In this document: positions 24,391 through 35,818 of the stretch, in pieces
Layout: every line of letters begins with the position of its first letter
Numbering within the stretch: position 1 is the stretch's first letter
Made by a program: the position numbers and the translations under genes
Origin: Oxytricha trifallax
Taxonomy: Eukaryota; Ciliophora; Spirotrichea; Sporadotrichida; Oxytrichidae
DNA: 64,000 nt
Reading direction: 5' to 3'
Assembly (NCBI GenBank): GCA_000711775.1
Contig: ARYC01000743.1
Span: forward strand, 22,793-86,792
The notes under the pieces: generated by a model
Seen by the model: only the letters and a program-made list of their open reading frames with translations
Told to the model about the DNA's origin: nothing
Database searches by the model: none

Positions 24391-26205
24391 TAACTCTTAT
24401 CTTGTGTCTGATTTTTTTAATTTATTTTATAAACTATATTTTCAAACTATCAAATACTTAAAATTCATTTTAATTTAAAAAACGGCTTTAAAATTCAATT
24501 AAAATCTAGGTTGATTACAAATTAGAGTAACCAATCACAATGACAAGTTAGGATTTTTAAGTTACTTGAAAAATTTTCTAAGCCACACCTATATCACTTT
24601 CGTTCTCTCTAACCTATAATTTAATACGATTAAGTCTAATAAAATAGGTTTTAATTATATTATGTGTTTGACTCATAAATTTGAATAGCTTTTATAACTC
24701 TATTTAAAGTTGAGTATTTTTAAAGATAATTTTCATATAATTGGTTTTTTATCAATTATAAAGCATATAAAATATCATTAGTTTCATATATGTAGAGAAT
24801 GTTTTAATCAATATCGATTGATTTAATATGATTTTATAACTAATTCATTTGAGTATTCACAGCTCTATAACCTCAAATGAATAGGGATCAATATGAGAAA
24901 CTAAAGCATATCAAGTAATCATTAATTATATTATAGTTCAGTAATAATTGTCATAACTCTAACTAGAAATATTATAAATTATAATGAAATTCTCTAACAA
25001 TAAGACCTATTATTACCTCATTAAAATATTAAATTAAACTAAGAACGGCTAAGATTCAAATTTATTAAAATCATTATACAAATTTGCATCTTAATTTTCT
25101 ATCTAAATTCTTTCAATAAAATAAATGATTTATTGCGAAATGGACGATAATAAATGCTTAACTGACGTAGAAATTAATTACTATTGACTTTATTTTTTAA
25201 AAAAAGCAAACAGAGAGTATGACTTGAAAATCGATGTTACTAAAATTTCTTTATTCAGCAAAATTAAAAATGAAATAAGTATTGACCACTCACCAATTTA
25301 AATTTAAGGACATTCATAATATTAAATAAATTGAAAAGTTAAAAAGATTGTTTATTAACTATTTCCCAAAATATTCAAAACATAGATGCTATAATTAATG
25401 AAAAAGACCTATAGATAGGAATTATATGATTGCTATGAATAATCGTTTCAAATTTTTTATTTACTACATTTTATAATGCTTGAATTACTATGAAAATACC
25501 CTCTGAACTTACACATAGTAACCCTAGGGTGATTGCTATTAATTTACATAAAATATCATTTAGGAAACATTTTCAGTTTTAATTTCCTTATTAAATCTTG
25601 GTAACTCATTTTCTTAAGTATAAGAATAATTAACTTATGAGATATTTTTTAACATTGTGATTTTTATGTAATAATAAGTTTTCAGATAATTAAAGATCAT
25701 AGTTTCATTGCATAATTGTTGATTATATTATATTTTATATTGCTGTAAAATTAAGATTACAGTTGGAAATTAATTAATAGGTAGTTAAACTATTCATTTA
25801 TCCTGTTGTTTAATCTATTCTTAATCAATGTTTCTAAATTATCAAAATTTAAAAGACTGCTGTCATAATAAAAATTTATATTCAAAATCATAGATAATGT
25901 ATAAGTATTTATTTTAGTTAATCTCAAAACTTACTCATTATTGATTTTATAAATATATTTAATTTATAATTTACTTTCATGCATTATTATTTAGATTAAA
26001 TTAAAGATTTTATCGGATAGGCAGGTTAATAAATGTTAATTCAAAATTATATAAACAAATAATAAATATTTATTGGTATATTATTTGAGACATTTTTTAA
26101 AAATAATAATGAATCATTATACAAATTATGAGCTTACTATTAAGATATTGACATTGAGCATCAGAGTTAATTTTATTTGATTTCATATAATTTACTTAAA
26201 TAATA
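24391..26205. other. AT-rich stretch
   Basis: No convincing island; weakly open patches near 24480-24660 only. Confidence 0.4.
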
Positions 26206-26562
26206 TTAAATAATACTCCTAACAAAAACTAATGGGTGCAGTAATGCATTAATCCATTTTGATTTAAAAGAATGACATTGAGCAATAGAACAAGGCCACA
26301 TCACCAGTGCAGTGAATTCTTTAAGGTTGTTTAGAAGCAGGTCTCCAATAAGCAATAGTGAATGGATGGAAGAGCAGAGTAGCATCATAGTATTTCCTAC
26401 TGATATAGATTCTATTACTGGAAACTTCATTTCAAATTTACAAATGAGCATATGATGCATCTTAGTAGTGAAGTGATCGACTATTGCAATAACCACAATA
26501 CCTAAGACTCTTTGTGTTTGTTTAAATATGACAATACCGTTTTTATGAAGCATTTGCTGCAT
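26206..26562 (-). CDS. 118-codon open frame, strand uncertain
   Basis: The minus frame has no TAA, TAG or TGA for 118 codons from ATG 26562 and is strongly hydrophobic. The plus strand also reads plausibly (SAVNSLRLFRSRSPISNSEW near 26310) but with in-frame TGA codons. One is the shadow of the other. Composition says coding DNA; product unknown. Confidence 0.3.
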   Translation of the reverse strand: MQQMLHKNGIVIFKQTQRVLGIVVIAIVDHFTTKMHHMLICKFEMKFPVIESISVGNTMMLLCSSIHSLLLIGDLLLNNLKEFTALVMWPCSIAQCHSFKSKWINALLHPLVFVRSII

Positions 26563-26841
26563 TTAAAATTGGAGGAATATTATTCATAAATCTGATGTGA
26601 ATCGATACCATAGGTCAAAGTGCTAAGACTAATTGATTAGTACGACTGACAGTAATTTTTTTACTGTTGCCTAGACGCTAGTAAGCTTCAATTCTAACCA
26701 AAGAGTAGCTTTTTCTTAATGGGAGAAGAAGTTATAGGGAAACTCTAAACTGCGAGAGTGGAAAGGCGCACCATTGGTTAAGATACTTGCGAATCTTGAT
26801 TCCGAAAAGGATTGCTTCAGGAAAACTAAAAATAATCTATA
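26563..26841. other. Less AT-rich stretch upstream of the ORC2-like frame
   Basis: About 26700-26840 is open on the plus strand in two phases (SKLREWKGAPLVKILANLD; SGKAHHWLRYLRI), probably more of the same island. Confidence 0.35.
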
Positions 26842-27291
26842 ATGATGAAGTCATATCGTCTACAGAAATCTGATCCTGCTAATGGGAAATCACCAAGATC
26901 CATCCTCTGTAACTTAAAGGAGTTAAAATTAACATTAAAAGAGAGCAGCATCAGTCAGTATAAGTAAAGCAGGGAATCTAGCCAACATGAAGCTGATCGT
27001 CTTTAGACTTATATCCAATATCAAGAAATTTACAAAGACTTCAGTTTAAATTTGATAGGATGTGGAATGGAAAAAAAGATGCTTAGATATTATGGCCCTA
27101 AGAAACTTGTATTTCTAGGAAATTCAGTATATTCAAAAATGGTTAGAAAAAATGAGTACTTTATAATGCATATACTAGTGTTAAATAAGTACATATTAAT
27201 GAAAGTATAATGTGTAACTAGATTTTTCAATTTAGTTGCACACACTTTTAATATCTTGAAATTCAAGAATCAAACACAAATACAATTTTGA
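26842..27291 (+). CDS. ORC2-like open frame (tentative)
   Basis: ATG 26842 to TGA 27289-27291, 149 codons without break. The centre reads EADRLQTYIQYQEIYKDFSL then NLIGCGMEKKMLRYYG. This resembles the ORC2 signature (hydrophobic strand, GLGSKR-like turn, LL.-F helix) of the subunit that helps load the replication licensing machinery on chromatin. The last 45 codons are AT-rich and may be non-coding. It is far shorter than a full ORC2, so it would be one segment. The call rests on a short resemblance only. Confidence 0.35.
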
Positions 27292-27519
27292 ACAATCTAG
27301 AGAGAATTCAAGCGGCCTATAAAGTTTTCTTTAGTAGCCTTATAATATAAATAAAAATATATAGACGATTAAAATAATTTAATAAGAAATAATTATTTGT
27401 AAAAAACATTCTATCTTTAATCTATATATTCTTTAAGGATTTATTAATTATCTATATATTTTTGAATCCTTAATTACATAATATAGTTTTTTTATGCAAC
27501 TAAATTAACAAATTTAGTT
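27292..27519. other. AT-rich spacer
   Basis: Nothing recognised. Confidence 0.4.
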
Positions 27520-28245
27520 ACGTGCAAAATAAATGATCTATTTAATATATACTTAGCTATCATTAATATCAGCATGAAGTGTAATTCAATTTTGTAATAG
27601 TTTATGAATAATTATATATATCCAACGTCGTGAAATAACTCCAGCTGATTCGAGTGGTGCCCAGATCGCTTCGAGATATTGGTTTTTACTCGGGATTTCA
27701 TACTAAACATTATAAATGCTAGAAATCTAAAGTAATCCATTTATTTCTTGACATGATTGATCTGTAGAAAATTTTTAATATTCCTCAGATGAAAAGATTT
27801 TGTACTTTTTGCCTTGAGATAAAGATCACGCGCGGACATGCTTTTTGTCAAAGAAGAGATCAGTACATAGATAAAGAGTAAAGACCATCCATCGCATATC
27901 GCTAATTTTTAAATCCCTTGCACTTGATATTGAGTAAAAGCTAAACCTTCTGCTTAGCAGCATAAAAGATTAGCATACCTAGTCGATCAAAGATTTGCAC
28001 TTCCAATACTTATTTAAACCCAAGTAAGTGATCTTCAGCTTCAGGATCAGAGCGAAAGTAGAAAAATGCTAAAGATCAAGTTATGGCGCATGAAGAGTCT
28101 CTTGAATTAGAAGAATGGCAAAATAAAAGATGTTAACTTAAGAGAGCGGTAACAAAATCCAATAGAGGGTAGATGTATAACAAAACAAATGTCATAGTTT
28201 GTAAACCGATTTAGATTAAAAATTTAAATTAATTACGCATCTCTA
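27520..28245 (+). pseudogene. Coding island running up to the TBE insertion
   Basis: Open plus-strand sequence in shifting frames: SLRDIGFYSGFHTKHYKC, MKRFCTFCLEIKITRGHAFC (a CxxC pair), SLIFKSLALDIEQKLNLLL, then VMAHEESLELEEWQNKRC and a basic stretch that remains open to the ATT target site at 28245. An in-frame TGA lies near 28026 beside GTAAGT. The Cys pairs suggest a small metal-binding module; no family recognised. Confidence 0.4.
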
Positions 28246-28247
28246 TT

Positions 28248-28332
28248 CAAAACCCCAAAACCTCTTAGTGAGGTCTATAAGTGCTTTGATTTGTAGGGTA
28301 TAGTTGGGGTCTTATTGGGGTTAATAGAGAAA
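28248..28332 (+). repeat. TBE copy 1 left terminal inverted repeat
   Basis: About 85 bp matching the complement of 32264-32348 with roughly six mismatches. It starts with C4A4 telomere-like sequence, then CTTAGTGAGG and TGCTTTGATTTGTAGGG. Confidence 0.9.
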
Positions 28333-28447
28333 ATGCAGGTTTTATGTGAATTTTAAGTATATTTAATGAATATTAGTCTATTTAATTCAAACGAATTTTA
28401 TCTGCTTATCTTTGTGGTATCTCTTGAATCTAGCTCTCTATAATGGT

Positions 28448-29839
28448 TCATGTATATCTTCTAATGATTATCTAGGATAAGCTAGATCTCTTACAATTAT
28501 CATCTCTACAAGCCTCCCTCTTAATTTCATTGCAGACATCTTCCTGTTATATATGTTTAGAAGCCAAAATTATTGATTATTTTTCGTGCTTTGTTCCAAA
28601 GTAAGACATACTTTCCATATTGCACTCTAAGATTATGGCAGCAACTGCCTAAACATCCCACGAAACAGTGCCAATTGTCCACTTCTCCCTGATTGGATTA
28701 AATCCTTGTGTGCCAAGCACCTTAGCCAAGGTAACTATCTCTTTTCTTATCGCTCTATTGAAATCAATGACTACTATTTCCAACGGACAAAGATTTAACA
28801 TAACATTTCCAGGCTTCAAATCTTTATGCACATACCTAAGTTCATGGAGCTCTTGAACACCCTTAATCATTTCTGACAGTATCTAGTTTAAATCATCTGG
28901 GTATCTATTTTGATAGAGATATTCTCTCAAAGTCATTTAAAAATCTTTTAGTCTTAATGCAACAGAACCAGGCCCAAGAATAACTCCATCGAATCTAAGT
29001 AAGTTCTTAAACTACTTTTTTCTAACCCTCTCTCAGTATATGTATTCATTTGCAAATTCATTTTGATACTGCTCGTTTTTAATGCGATACTTTAAAGGAT
29101 ATACTTTTTAAGCATACTCATCCACCACTATAAATTTAGCCTTGTTCGGCAGGTCAAAATTCAAGTAATTTTCAATACAGCTGTCAATATCAATTGCAAT
29201 AAATGCAGGTATATACATAGCTCTTTCTTAAAGACATGCTATAAGAGTACGATTTGCTGGCTGATTCATAGATTCATAACGCTTCTGTATCTTGAGCATC
29301 TCTTCCTGTTACTCTTTATGATTCAAGTGAGTTATTTTTTCTTTTAGCAGGTATCAGCTTTTAAGTTTCTTTATCTTTTATAAGTAGTTCGCTTAAATGG
29401 TGTATTGCATATTCCTCTTTACTTTGGCTGAGTGAGTACAAGACTTCATGCATGTTGTGCACTAATATCCATCATCTACTTTATCATGCTTAAAGTAGAT
29501 CTTTGCTCTACCTGAGTATATCTCTTTGATGTGCCTCTTCAAGCTAGACTTAGTTGAGAAGAAATTTTAGTTGTCTTCACATTAAAATGTTTTAATTTTT
29601 TCAATTGATTGCTGTTCCTTTTCTTCCTCAATAAATTCAATTTGTGTTTAAACTCCCACTTCTGCACTCTATTTCTTGTTTTAAACATCAATTTTAATAA
29701 CCTCTATTTCAAACTATAGAGCTCTTAGTTCTAACTCCTTTTAAATGTAGATAATCTCTGGCTTTTTAGTTTGGCCAAAGTTTAGCTATAATTATCCATT
29801 GCCAAGAGAGACTGCTTTGCGATTTAAGTTAGCCGCCAT
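28448..29839 (-). pseudogene. TBE 57-kDa type protein: zinc-finger plus kinase-like, decayed
   Basis: ATG 29839 opens MAANLNRKAVSLGNG. The N-terminal third holds two remnants of C2H2 fingers: the first has CEDN in place of CxxC, the second keeps CTTC but loses its His pair. An in-frame TGA follows. The C-terminal half is kinase-like: ELHELRYVHKDLKPGNVML (catalytic loop, HKD in place of HRD) and VVIDFNRA, where DFN replaces the DFG metal-binding motif, then SWDV and a tail to TGA 28448-28450. The stop is at the matching place in copy 3. It diverges from the 22-kDa gene across 29840-30404. Function in the element is not known to me; probable DNA-binding pseudokinase. Confidence 0.8.
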
Positions 29840-30404
29840 GTCAAAATTTAAATTTAAATTTCTATTATTAATAAGTAAAAACCTCTCAGGTTATATTACC
29901 TCTGTATCGGAGTTGCCACAGCAACATTAATGGTTGACTTTCAAGTGTTAGGCTTCATATTTATGTTTAGTTTATAACTATAAATTATCTTATTTTATAC
30001 TTAATAATTTTGATTTTGGTACTAACTTAGTATAGATTTAGTTTAGTACTGGTACCAATTAAGTTTTGAACCATTTTGGAATTTTTCCGTTAAAACCTCA
30101 ATAGTTTATAACTAGGTACTAATTAAATTTTGGTACTATTAAATTAGTACCTATTAAATTTGAACGGATTTAGTACCGGTACTAATTAAATTTAAACAAA
30201 TTTAGTACTAATTTAATGGAACTAAATTGATAAAAATGGATCTCAATCTCTGCAGTTTGTTACAGCTTCTGCCAGCTTTCTCCAAGTATCCATACCAAGT
30301 TGGCCTCTTATAAGATACCCATATTTAATACTAAGATTTCAAAATTAGGATCCAGAACTCTTTATATTATAATTTGAAATTCAATAACAAGAGAAGGAAC
30401 AAGG
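29840..30404. promoter_or_regulatory. Divergent spacer with repeated GGTACT palindromes
   Basis: Separates the divergent 57-kDa and 22-kDa genes. It contains multiple copies in both directions of a TTTAGTAC/GGTACTAATTAAATTT unit, including perfect or near palindromes AGTACTGGTACC (30046-30057) and AGTACCGGTACT (30172-30183). Position suggests a shared promoter or a protein-binding array. Confidence 0.5.
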
Positions 30405-31174
30405 ATGGAATCTATGAGTACTGCAATGAAGAGAGTTGAAGCTTAAAAAATAATCTCAAAATTTAGAAGCACGGAAGATCTTTATCGATACCTCACTCAA
30501 CATGGTAAGCATGTGACATATACTTAATCATATTTTATAGTGGGATTATTCCTTCCAACAATGGAAGGTACCAAAATTTTATCCTTAAAAGCTATACTCT
30601 GTGATGAGAAGAAAGCCTTTAAAAACAATGAAATAAACTTGATTGATATACCAAACTACCCAGAGATTTCAGTTACTAATCTCTACGATGATGCGATGAA
30701 TGATGAAGAGTTGATAGTTTATCTTCCTACCAATAAACAACTATCAAACAAACTTCCTGAAAGGAGCTTCTTCTTTGGTGTTCTTGGCACTTTAAGAGAG
30801 TTATCTCAGAGAGATCATTGTGGAAGCTCATAAAAACGCTACTCTATTTCTCCTGATGATTAAAAGAAGCAAGTCATACTAATAAGCGAGATATGGCTCG
30901 CGACCTTAAGAAACATCCAATCCTCTCTAGTAAGCTTTGATTCATAACTTTGTAGGGAAACCTGGGACTGGTATATTCATTATGAAAGAACATGCAAAAG
31001 GTTCACAGAGAGATAAAGTCATAGACTATTCATGAAGTCATTAAGAGACTTTACAAAGATATGAACATTGATGCAGGAGATAGCAGTAAAAGAAGAAATA
31101 TGGGCCCAAGTAAGCTATAAGAAGAGGTGAAGAAAGATAAGCCAAATCCCTTTCTGGGTTAGTTTAATATGTGA
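30405..31174 (+). pseudogene. TBE 22-kDa type protein with a spliceosomal intron, frameshifted
   Basis: Exon 1 (30405-30504) reads MESMSTAMKRVEAQK...STEDLYRYLTQH. A 36-nt intron follows (30505-30540, GTAAGC...TTTATAG). Exon 2 reads VGLFLPTMEGTKI, IPNYPEISVTNLYDDAMND, LPERSFFFGVLGTL, then changes frame near 30800 and again later. The conserved C-terminus KRRNMGPSKLQEE...FNM stops at TGA 31172-31174. Copy 2 has an intron of identical length at the same codon, which supports splicing. The final TGA lies 6 bp from the converging transposase stop. No enzymatic motif seen. Confidence 0.8.
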
Positions 31175-31180
31175 AATTAT

Positions 31181-32246
31181 TCATTCATTTAAATCTGAAA
31201 CTTATTTATAGACGTTCATTCTTCCTTCTCTTGCACAAACTATTGTCTTATCTATGCTCACTCTCTTGCAGCTACTCTGAATCAAGTCTATTGTATCTAT
31301 AGGCAAATCATGCATTAGGTGATACAGCAGCAGTTTCTTGTAGTGGGTCTTGATTTAACTCCAGTAGAATTCAATTCCATTTAATTAAGGGCTGTAAGGA
31401 ACGTTGTAAACAGGAATTATATTTTTTACTCTTCATAAGCTTTCTTAGATTCCTTAGTCTTATGACTTGAGAGGTTGTCAACAAACAGGATGATCCCTTA
31501 ATCGTTGTATTTATCTCTTAGCTTTTGTAGGAACTCTATATACTGCTCTCGCTTAATAGAGCGAGGATAAATAACATAAGTTTCTAAGCCTGAATCTTCA
31601 CTGACAACAGCTAAAATGCGTGAGTTTCAACTTTAACCTTTTAGTCATACACTTCTATGTTATCATACTTATTGTACCAAGACTTATTAATAAAAGTGCT
31701 GAATGTAAGCACAGCTTCATCAGCGTGTATGAACTTGATGTTATTATTAATAGCTCGCTGCATTTAATCATAAATAAAGTTTAAATTATTAATATAAAAT
31801 GGAATTGCAAAGTCAATCACTCTCTTCACTCTGTTGACAGTCTTGATAGTAATACCATTTCTTCTATAGATATTGGCTATAGTCTAAGGAGAGATACGCA
31901 TGTCAGGGAACTTGCGATGATACATCACAGCTCGCTAGTCTAGTGGTAAGTGTGCTTAATACTTCAAAGTCTTCGAGTCGCAGAGATATTCAATATGGTG
32001 CTTTGAAAACTTTTGCTTTCTTGCTGTATGTTTTCATGTCCCAGAATTAAAATGCTAAACTGCTAACAAGTAATGATACCTTACAGTTGAGGGACTCTTG
32101 CATAGGAGCTTTGCTATAGCTGCATAATTTAGCACAGGATTGACTTAGTCTATATTAATACTTGTACCATATCTAAGCTTAAGCAGTAAATCTATATATT
32201 ACTCATCATAAATAGACCCTAAATTTCGCTAATTTCTATTTCTCAT
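31181..32246 (-). pseudogene. TBE 42-kDa type DDE transposase, frameshifted
   Basis: IS630/Tc1-type transposase. ATG 32246 opens MRNRNQRNLGSIYDEQYID with an N-terminal helix-turn-helix-like region (LNYAAIAKLLCKS). Catalytic residues are visible: FIHADEAV (first Asp), ILFVDNLSSHK (second Asp) and NSP-class SPQLNGIEFYW (Glu). Frame changes occur near 32040, 31618 (one base missing at an A/T run relative to copy 2) and 31435, so no full-length product can be made. It ends YKQVSDLNE at TGA 31181-31183, as in copy 2. It normally cuts and joins the element ends. Confidence 0.88.
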
Positions 32247-32263
32247 TTTGCAAATTGGCCTAA

Positions 32264-32348
32264 TTTCTCTACTATCCCCAATAAGACCCCATCTATACCC
32301 TACAAATCAAAGCACTTATAAACCTCACTAAGGGGTCTTGGGGTTTTG
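32264..32348 (-). repeat. TBE copy 1 right terminal inverted repeat
   Basis: Complement of the left end; the outer C4A4 block has one change (CCCCAAGACCCC). ATT target copy follows at 32349. Confidence 0.9.
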
Positions 32349-32521
32349 ATTGTGTTTATTTTTTCTTCTTCCTATTTTTCGCATACTTTTATATTAATTT
32401 CAAGATGACTCTAAAAAGAAGCAACATTAAAGATAAATAATAATGATAAATTTAAATTTTTCATATTATATGCTAATTAGTTATAGTAAAATTTATTTTA
32501 TTTATTAATTTAAACATTATC

Positions 32522-33244
32522 ATGAAATCTAATATTAATTCGATTTAGCCTAACATCTGTGAAGAATTTGAACTTATACTTGCAGTCTAAAATTTCAGAA
32601 TGATTTTCTGCTTTGATCTATTTATCAAGTTGTAAATTATTAATTTCTCTTTATCTATCGTGGGGTAAATATATTCAATGATTTTTATTTGTAGTATTAG
32701 AATTAAAGAAGAGCTCCAAACAAATCATGCTAGTTATTGGCAATAAGATATTTTAAGATATATTTAAATTTGCAGAATGAATTGTAAATCTAGATTTAAT
32801 TAATAATTGAATTTTAAATTGAATTCCTTTTAATTTCTGTATGATGATTAAAAGTTTGAAGTTCAATTTGTTTAAGCAGCTCTATTTCCAGCTTGTTAGT
32901 TTAGCATTAGTAATATTTATCTCATAACCTAGATTTTTAAAACAGTTTACAAAAGTTTGATATTGGTACACTAATCTTTTTATTCAGATTTATAATTAAA
33001 ATTCACACATTAAAACTAGCATATACTTAACATGCAACTTGTACATTCAGATTATTTTCAATTTAAATAGATCAACATCAATAGATTAAACCAATTGATT
33101 AATAGAAATCTTAAATTTACTTATTGTATTATTTATTTCTAATTATAAAGTAGATAATTGGATATCTTACATTAATTATATCATATAGCTATTTTATTCA
33201 AAATAATGACTGAAATTCAGTTAATAATTCGCATTAATATATGA
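32522..33244 (+). CDS. Intact 240-codon open frame, unknown
   Basis: ATG 32522 to TGA 33242-33244 without interruption, with 20 or so TAA/TAG read as Gln. It contains NICEEFELILAVQNF, IKEELQTNHASYWQQDILRY, FEVQFVQAALFPACQF and Asn/Gln/Leu-rich segments. TAA/TAG frequency is close to chance for this composition, so the frame may be fortuitous despite its length. It begins 170 bp right of TBE copy 1. Confidence 0.38.
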
Positions 33245-33484
33245 ATAACGTGAAGAATCATTTCCCTAGCTGAGCTTTATTAGCTAAAACAAGGTGTCAA
33301 ATAGATAATTCAAAAGATGTGACAAAACTAGAGATAATTAGGAAAAATACTCGTAAAAATTGGGCTATTTTTTGGGGATATTATTTCCTGAGTTATCTGC
33401 CAATGTGAATGAGAAAATATTACAACCTTTGAAATTTATATCGAATCTACTAAAATTGCATCAAATTTAGGCAACTATAAATAA

Positions 33485-33530
33485 AAATAATAATTAATTT
33501 AATTTCACTAATTCGAGTGTACTCCTACAA
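33485..33530. mobile_element. Right end of a third foldback (MITE-like) element
   Basis: TTTCACTAATTCGAGTGTACTC followed by CTACAA and a TA matches the right ends of the elements at 13667 and 14721. No matching left end was found upstream, so the copy is truncated or its left end has decayed. Confidence 0.55.
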
Positions 33531-33539
33531 TAATAGTTA

Positions 33540-33887
33540 ATCAGTTCAAGCCAGATAAACTCATTCAATGCTCCCAGAATTGCTTTAGATTATATCAACA
33601 ACACGAGAAGGCGCCAGCAATGCTGAAGATGATTAATTTACGACAGCTGACTACCTCAATAATTACTGCTCTTACAACAAATAAAGTAGCATACCTGCTC
33701 CTATATTCTCTATTTTAAAGGCTTTGAGTAATTGATAGATTAGTAGTTATTAAACCAAAAGATCCTGAAAATCATTGAAGACGGTCAAACTGGTAGAGTA
33801 TTATCTTCCTCACTAACTCAAATAGCAGTTGCCATTAATTGGTAGACTTTTAGATTAATCTCTATATTTTATTAGTTTTTAGGCTGA
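33540..33887 (+). pseudogene. Coding island, unknown
   Basis: Starts directly after the foldback end. First frame: QFKPDKLIQCSQNCFRLYQQ, HEKAPAMLKMINLRQLTTS, VAYLLLYSLFQ. A one-base shift near 33720 leads to FEQLIDQQLLNQKILKIIED, VLSSSLTQIAVAINW and TGA 33885-33887. Composition and absence of homopolymers support coding. No family recognised; the 5' end appears cut by the mobile element. Confidence 0.45.
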
Positions 33888-35818
33888 TTAGCAAATAATT
33901 TTATTATTTTTATTTGATTATGAGAATTTACTATGATATGCATTTGATGATTCAATTCATTTTCATGCTCATTATCATTAGCCTTTTACTCTTATATAGA
34001 TTTATGCATCAAAAGATTATTTTTCTCTAGATTTGATTATCAAATATAGTCAATTGATTTAAGTCTTGAAATTATTTGCTTATAAATTATTGATAGCATA
34101 TATATATATGTAATTTATGCTATAATTTATTTAAAAAATCAATATTAGCAATTCATTTAATTGAGATTATAACCTTATTTATTGTGTTTAAATTTCATAA
34201 ATGACTATAGAATTTATAGCTAGCAAATTATTAAAAACAAATTATTTCAAAAATTCATTTATTTATTATTATTTTAGTCAACATATTCTTTTTGTTATTA
34301 AGACATAAATTATTTTCAAACACAAAACTAACATTTTCTTAAAATTTAATTGATGGAAATACATTTTCTAATTCATAATACTTAACATATTAAACAGTTA
34401 ATTAAAATTTAAAGCTTATTAGTAAATATATTTATTGCAAAAAGAATTTGCAGTATCTCAGGTTTAATTAATTCTTCTAAGTTATTTAATTTGATAGATT
34501 AATTAATTATATTAGTTTCTTCTTTTGTTTTCTTTAAAAATTATCAATGACTCATTATGCTCACAGCTCGTGAATAAGATTTGAATGATCTTATTAATAT
34601 ATTTTACTACTATACTAGTAGTTAGCACTATAGATGATATTTTGAAAAATAGATCAAGTAATGTTTTAAAACTACTATATAAATTAAACAGTTACAAGTT
34701 ATCTCATTTCAAATTTTAAATCCTAAAGAACCGTTATTTAATGTTTTAATATAATTATTTGCTCAGGATATTATATTTTGTTTTATAAATCTAATTAGAT
34801 GATAAGGCATTCATTCTATAAATATTTGTTGAAAAAATGTGAACTTTTATTTAAAGTTTTTAGAATTACGTTGAGATTAGATAAGTTTATAGTATAGGTG
34901 GCTGAGGCTCCACACTCATAATTTATAAACAAGCATTTTGTAATTCATAATAGCTTGACTGGGAATTCAACAATCTACCAACTTATTTAACTGGTTTGAT
35001 ATATCAATTATTTGATTCTTTTTTTTTCATCTGAAACTACTGTTCCATAACTAGTCTTGAGCGCTTCTCCTGTTCAATTTTGTTTTGTATATATTATGAT
35101 TCATTTTTATCATTTAAAGCTAAAGAGTAATCCACAAATTGCCATTTACATATTTAATATAAAAAATAGATAACTTTAAGATGCTTATTCTCTGTATATT
35201 ATCACCTGCTGTTAAGTTTGATTAATTAAGATTGTCATCACTATCATTTTTAAATACTTATTCATTATCAGTTATAATGTTCGTGGTAAATGAAGTGAAG
35301 CTTTCTTGTTAATATTCAAAGTTTTAATCTATCTTATTTTATTGAAATATCAAAAACAATTTATAAAGTTGGTACTTCACTATAAATTTAAATTATTCAT
35401 ATCACTATCACTTTCATTCTAATTTGATTAGTTTAAATAAACGAAAGCTATTTATAAATATAAGTTGCATATTTACTTTCTCATTTAACAAAGAAATTCT
35501 TAAAACAAGTTAATCTTTTCTATATAGAAAGCCTTACGATATAATTTAAACAACAGACAAATGAAAGGCAATTTATCGATATATGTATTCTTCTAAAATC
35601 AATCTAAGTCATACCTATTCCATAAATGAATGAACGAATATATATATATATTTATTTATTATTTTGGTATGAGGTCTGTATTTTCTTGTGAAGACATTTA
35701 AATGGTTTTATATTGATTGAGTAAATAGTTTATCAGTACTGTTTAATAATCAAGGTAAAATGGAACTAAGTAACGATATTTGATTCGCATTGTGATTAAT
35801 AATTATCACACCTACTTT
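33888..35818. other. Long AT-rich stretch
   Basis: No gene recognised; includes a short TA run near 35640-35650. Confidence 0.45.

Larger units (their letters stand above)
28248..32348. mobile_element. TBE-type transposon, copy 1 (complete, 4101 bp)
   Basis: Bounded by inverted ends beginning CAAAACCCCAAAACC and flanked by the 3-bp duplication ATT (28245-28247 and 32349-32351), matching the ANT target of oxytrichid TBE elements. Three genes: 57-kDa type on the minus strand next to the left end, 22-kDa type on the plus strand in the middle, DDE transposase on the minus strand near the right end. Length equals that known for TBE1. All three genes carry frameshifts or in-frame TGA, so the copy is not autonomous as written. 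Known role of the family: massive excision during macronuclear development, with its transposases contributing to genome rearrangement. Confidence 0.95.

Noticed and set aside
28248..28264. C4A4 blocks as true telomeres
   Set aside because: They are internal, inverted and flanked by target duplications, so they are transposon ends rather than chromosome ends.
28668..28856. Plus-strand frame over the kinase-like part of TBE copy 1
   Set aside because: Shadow of the minus-strand kinase-like domain.
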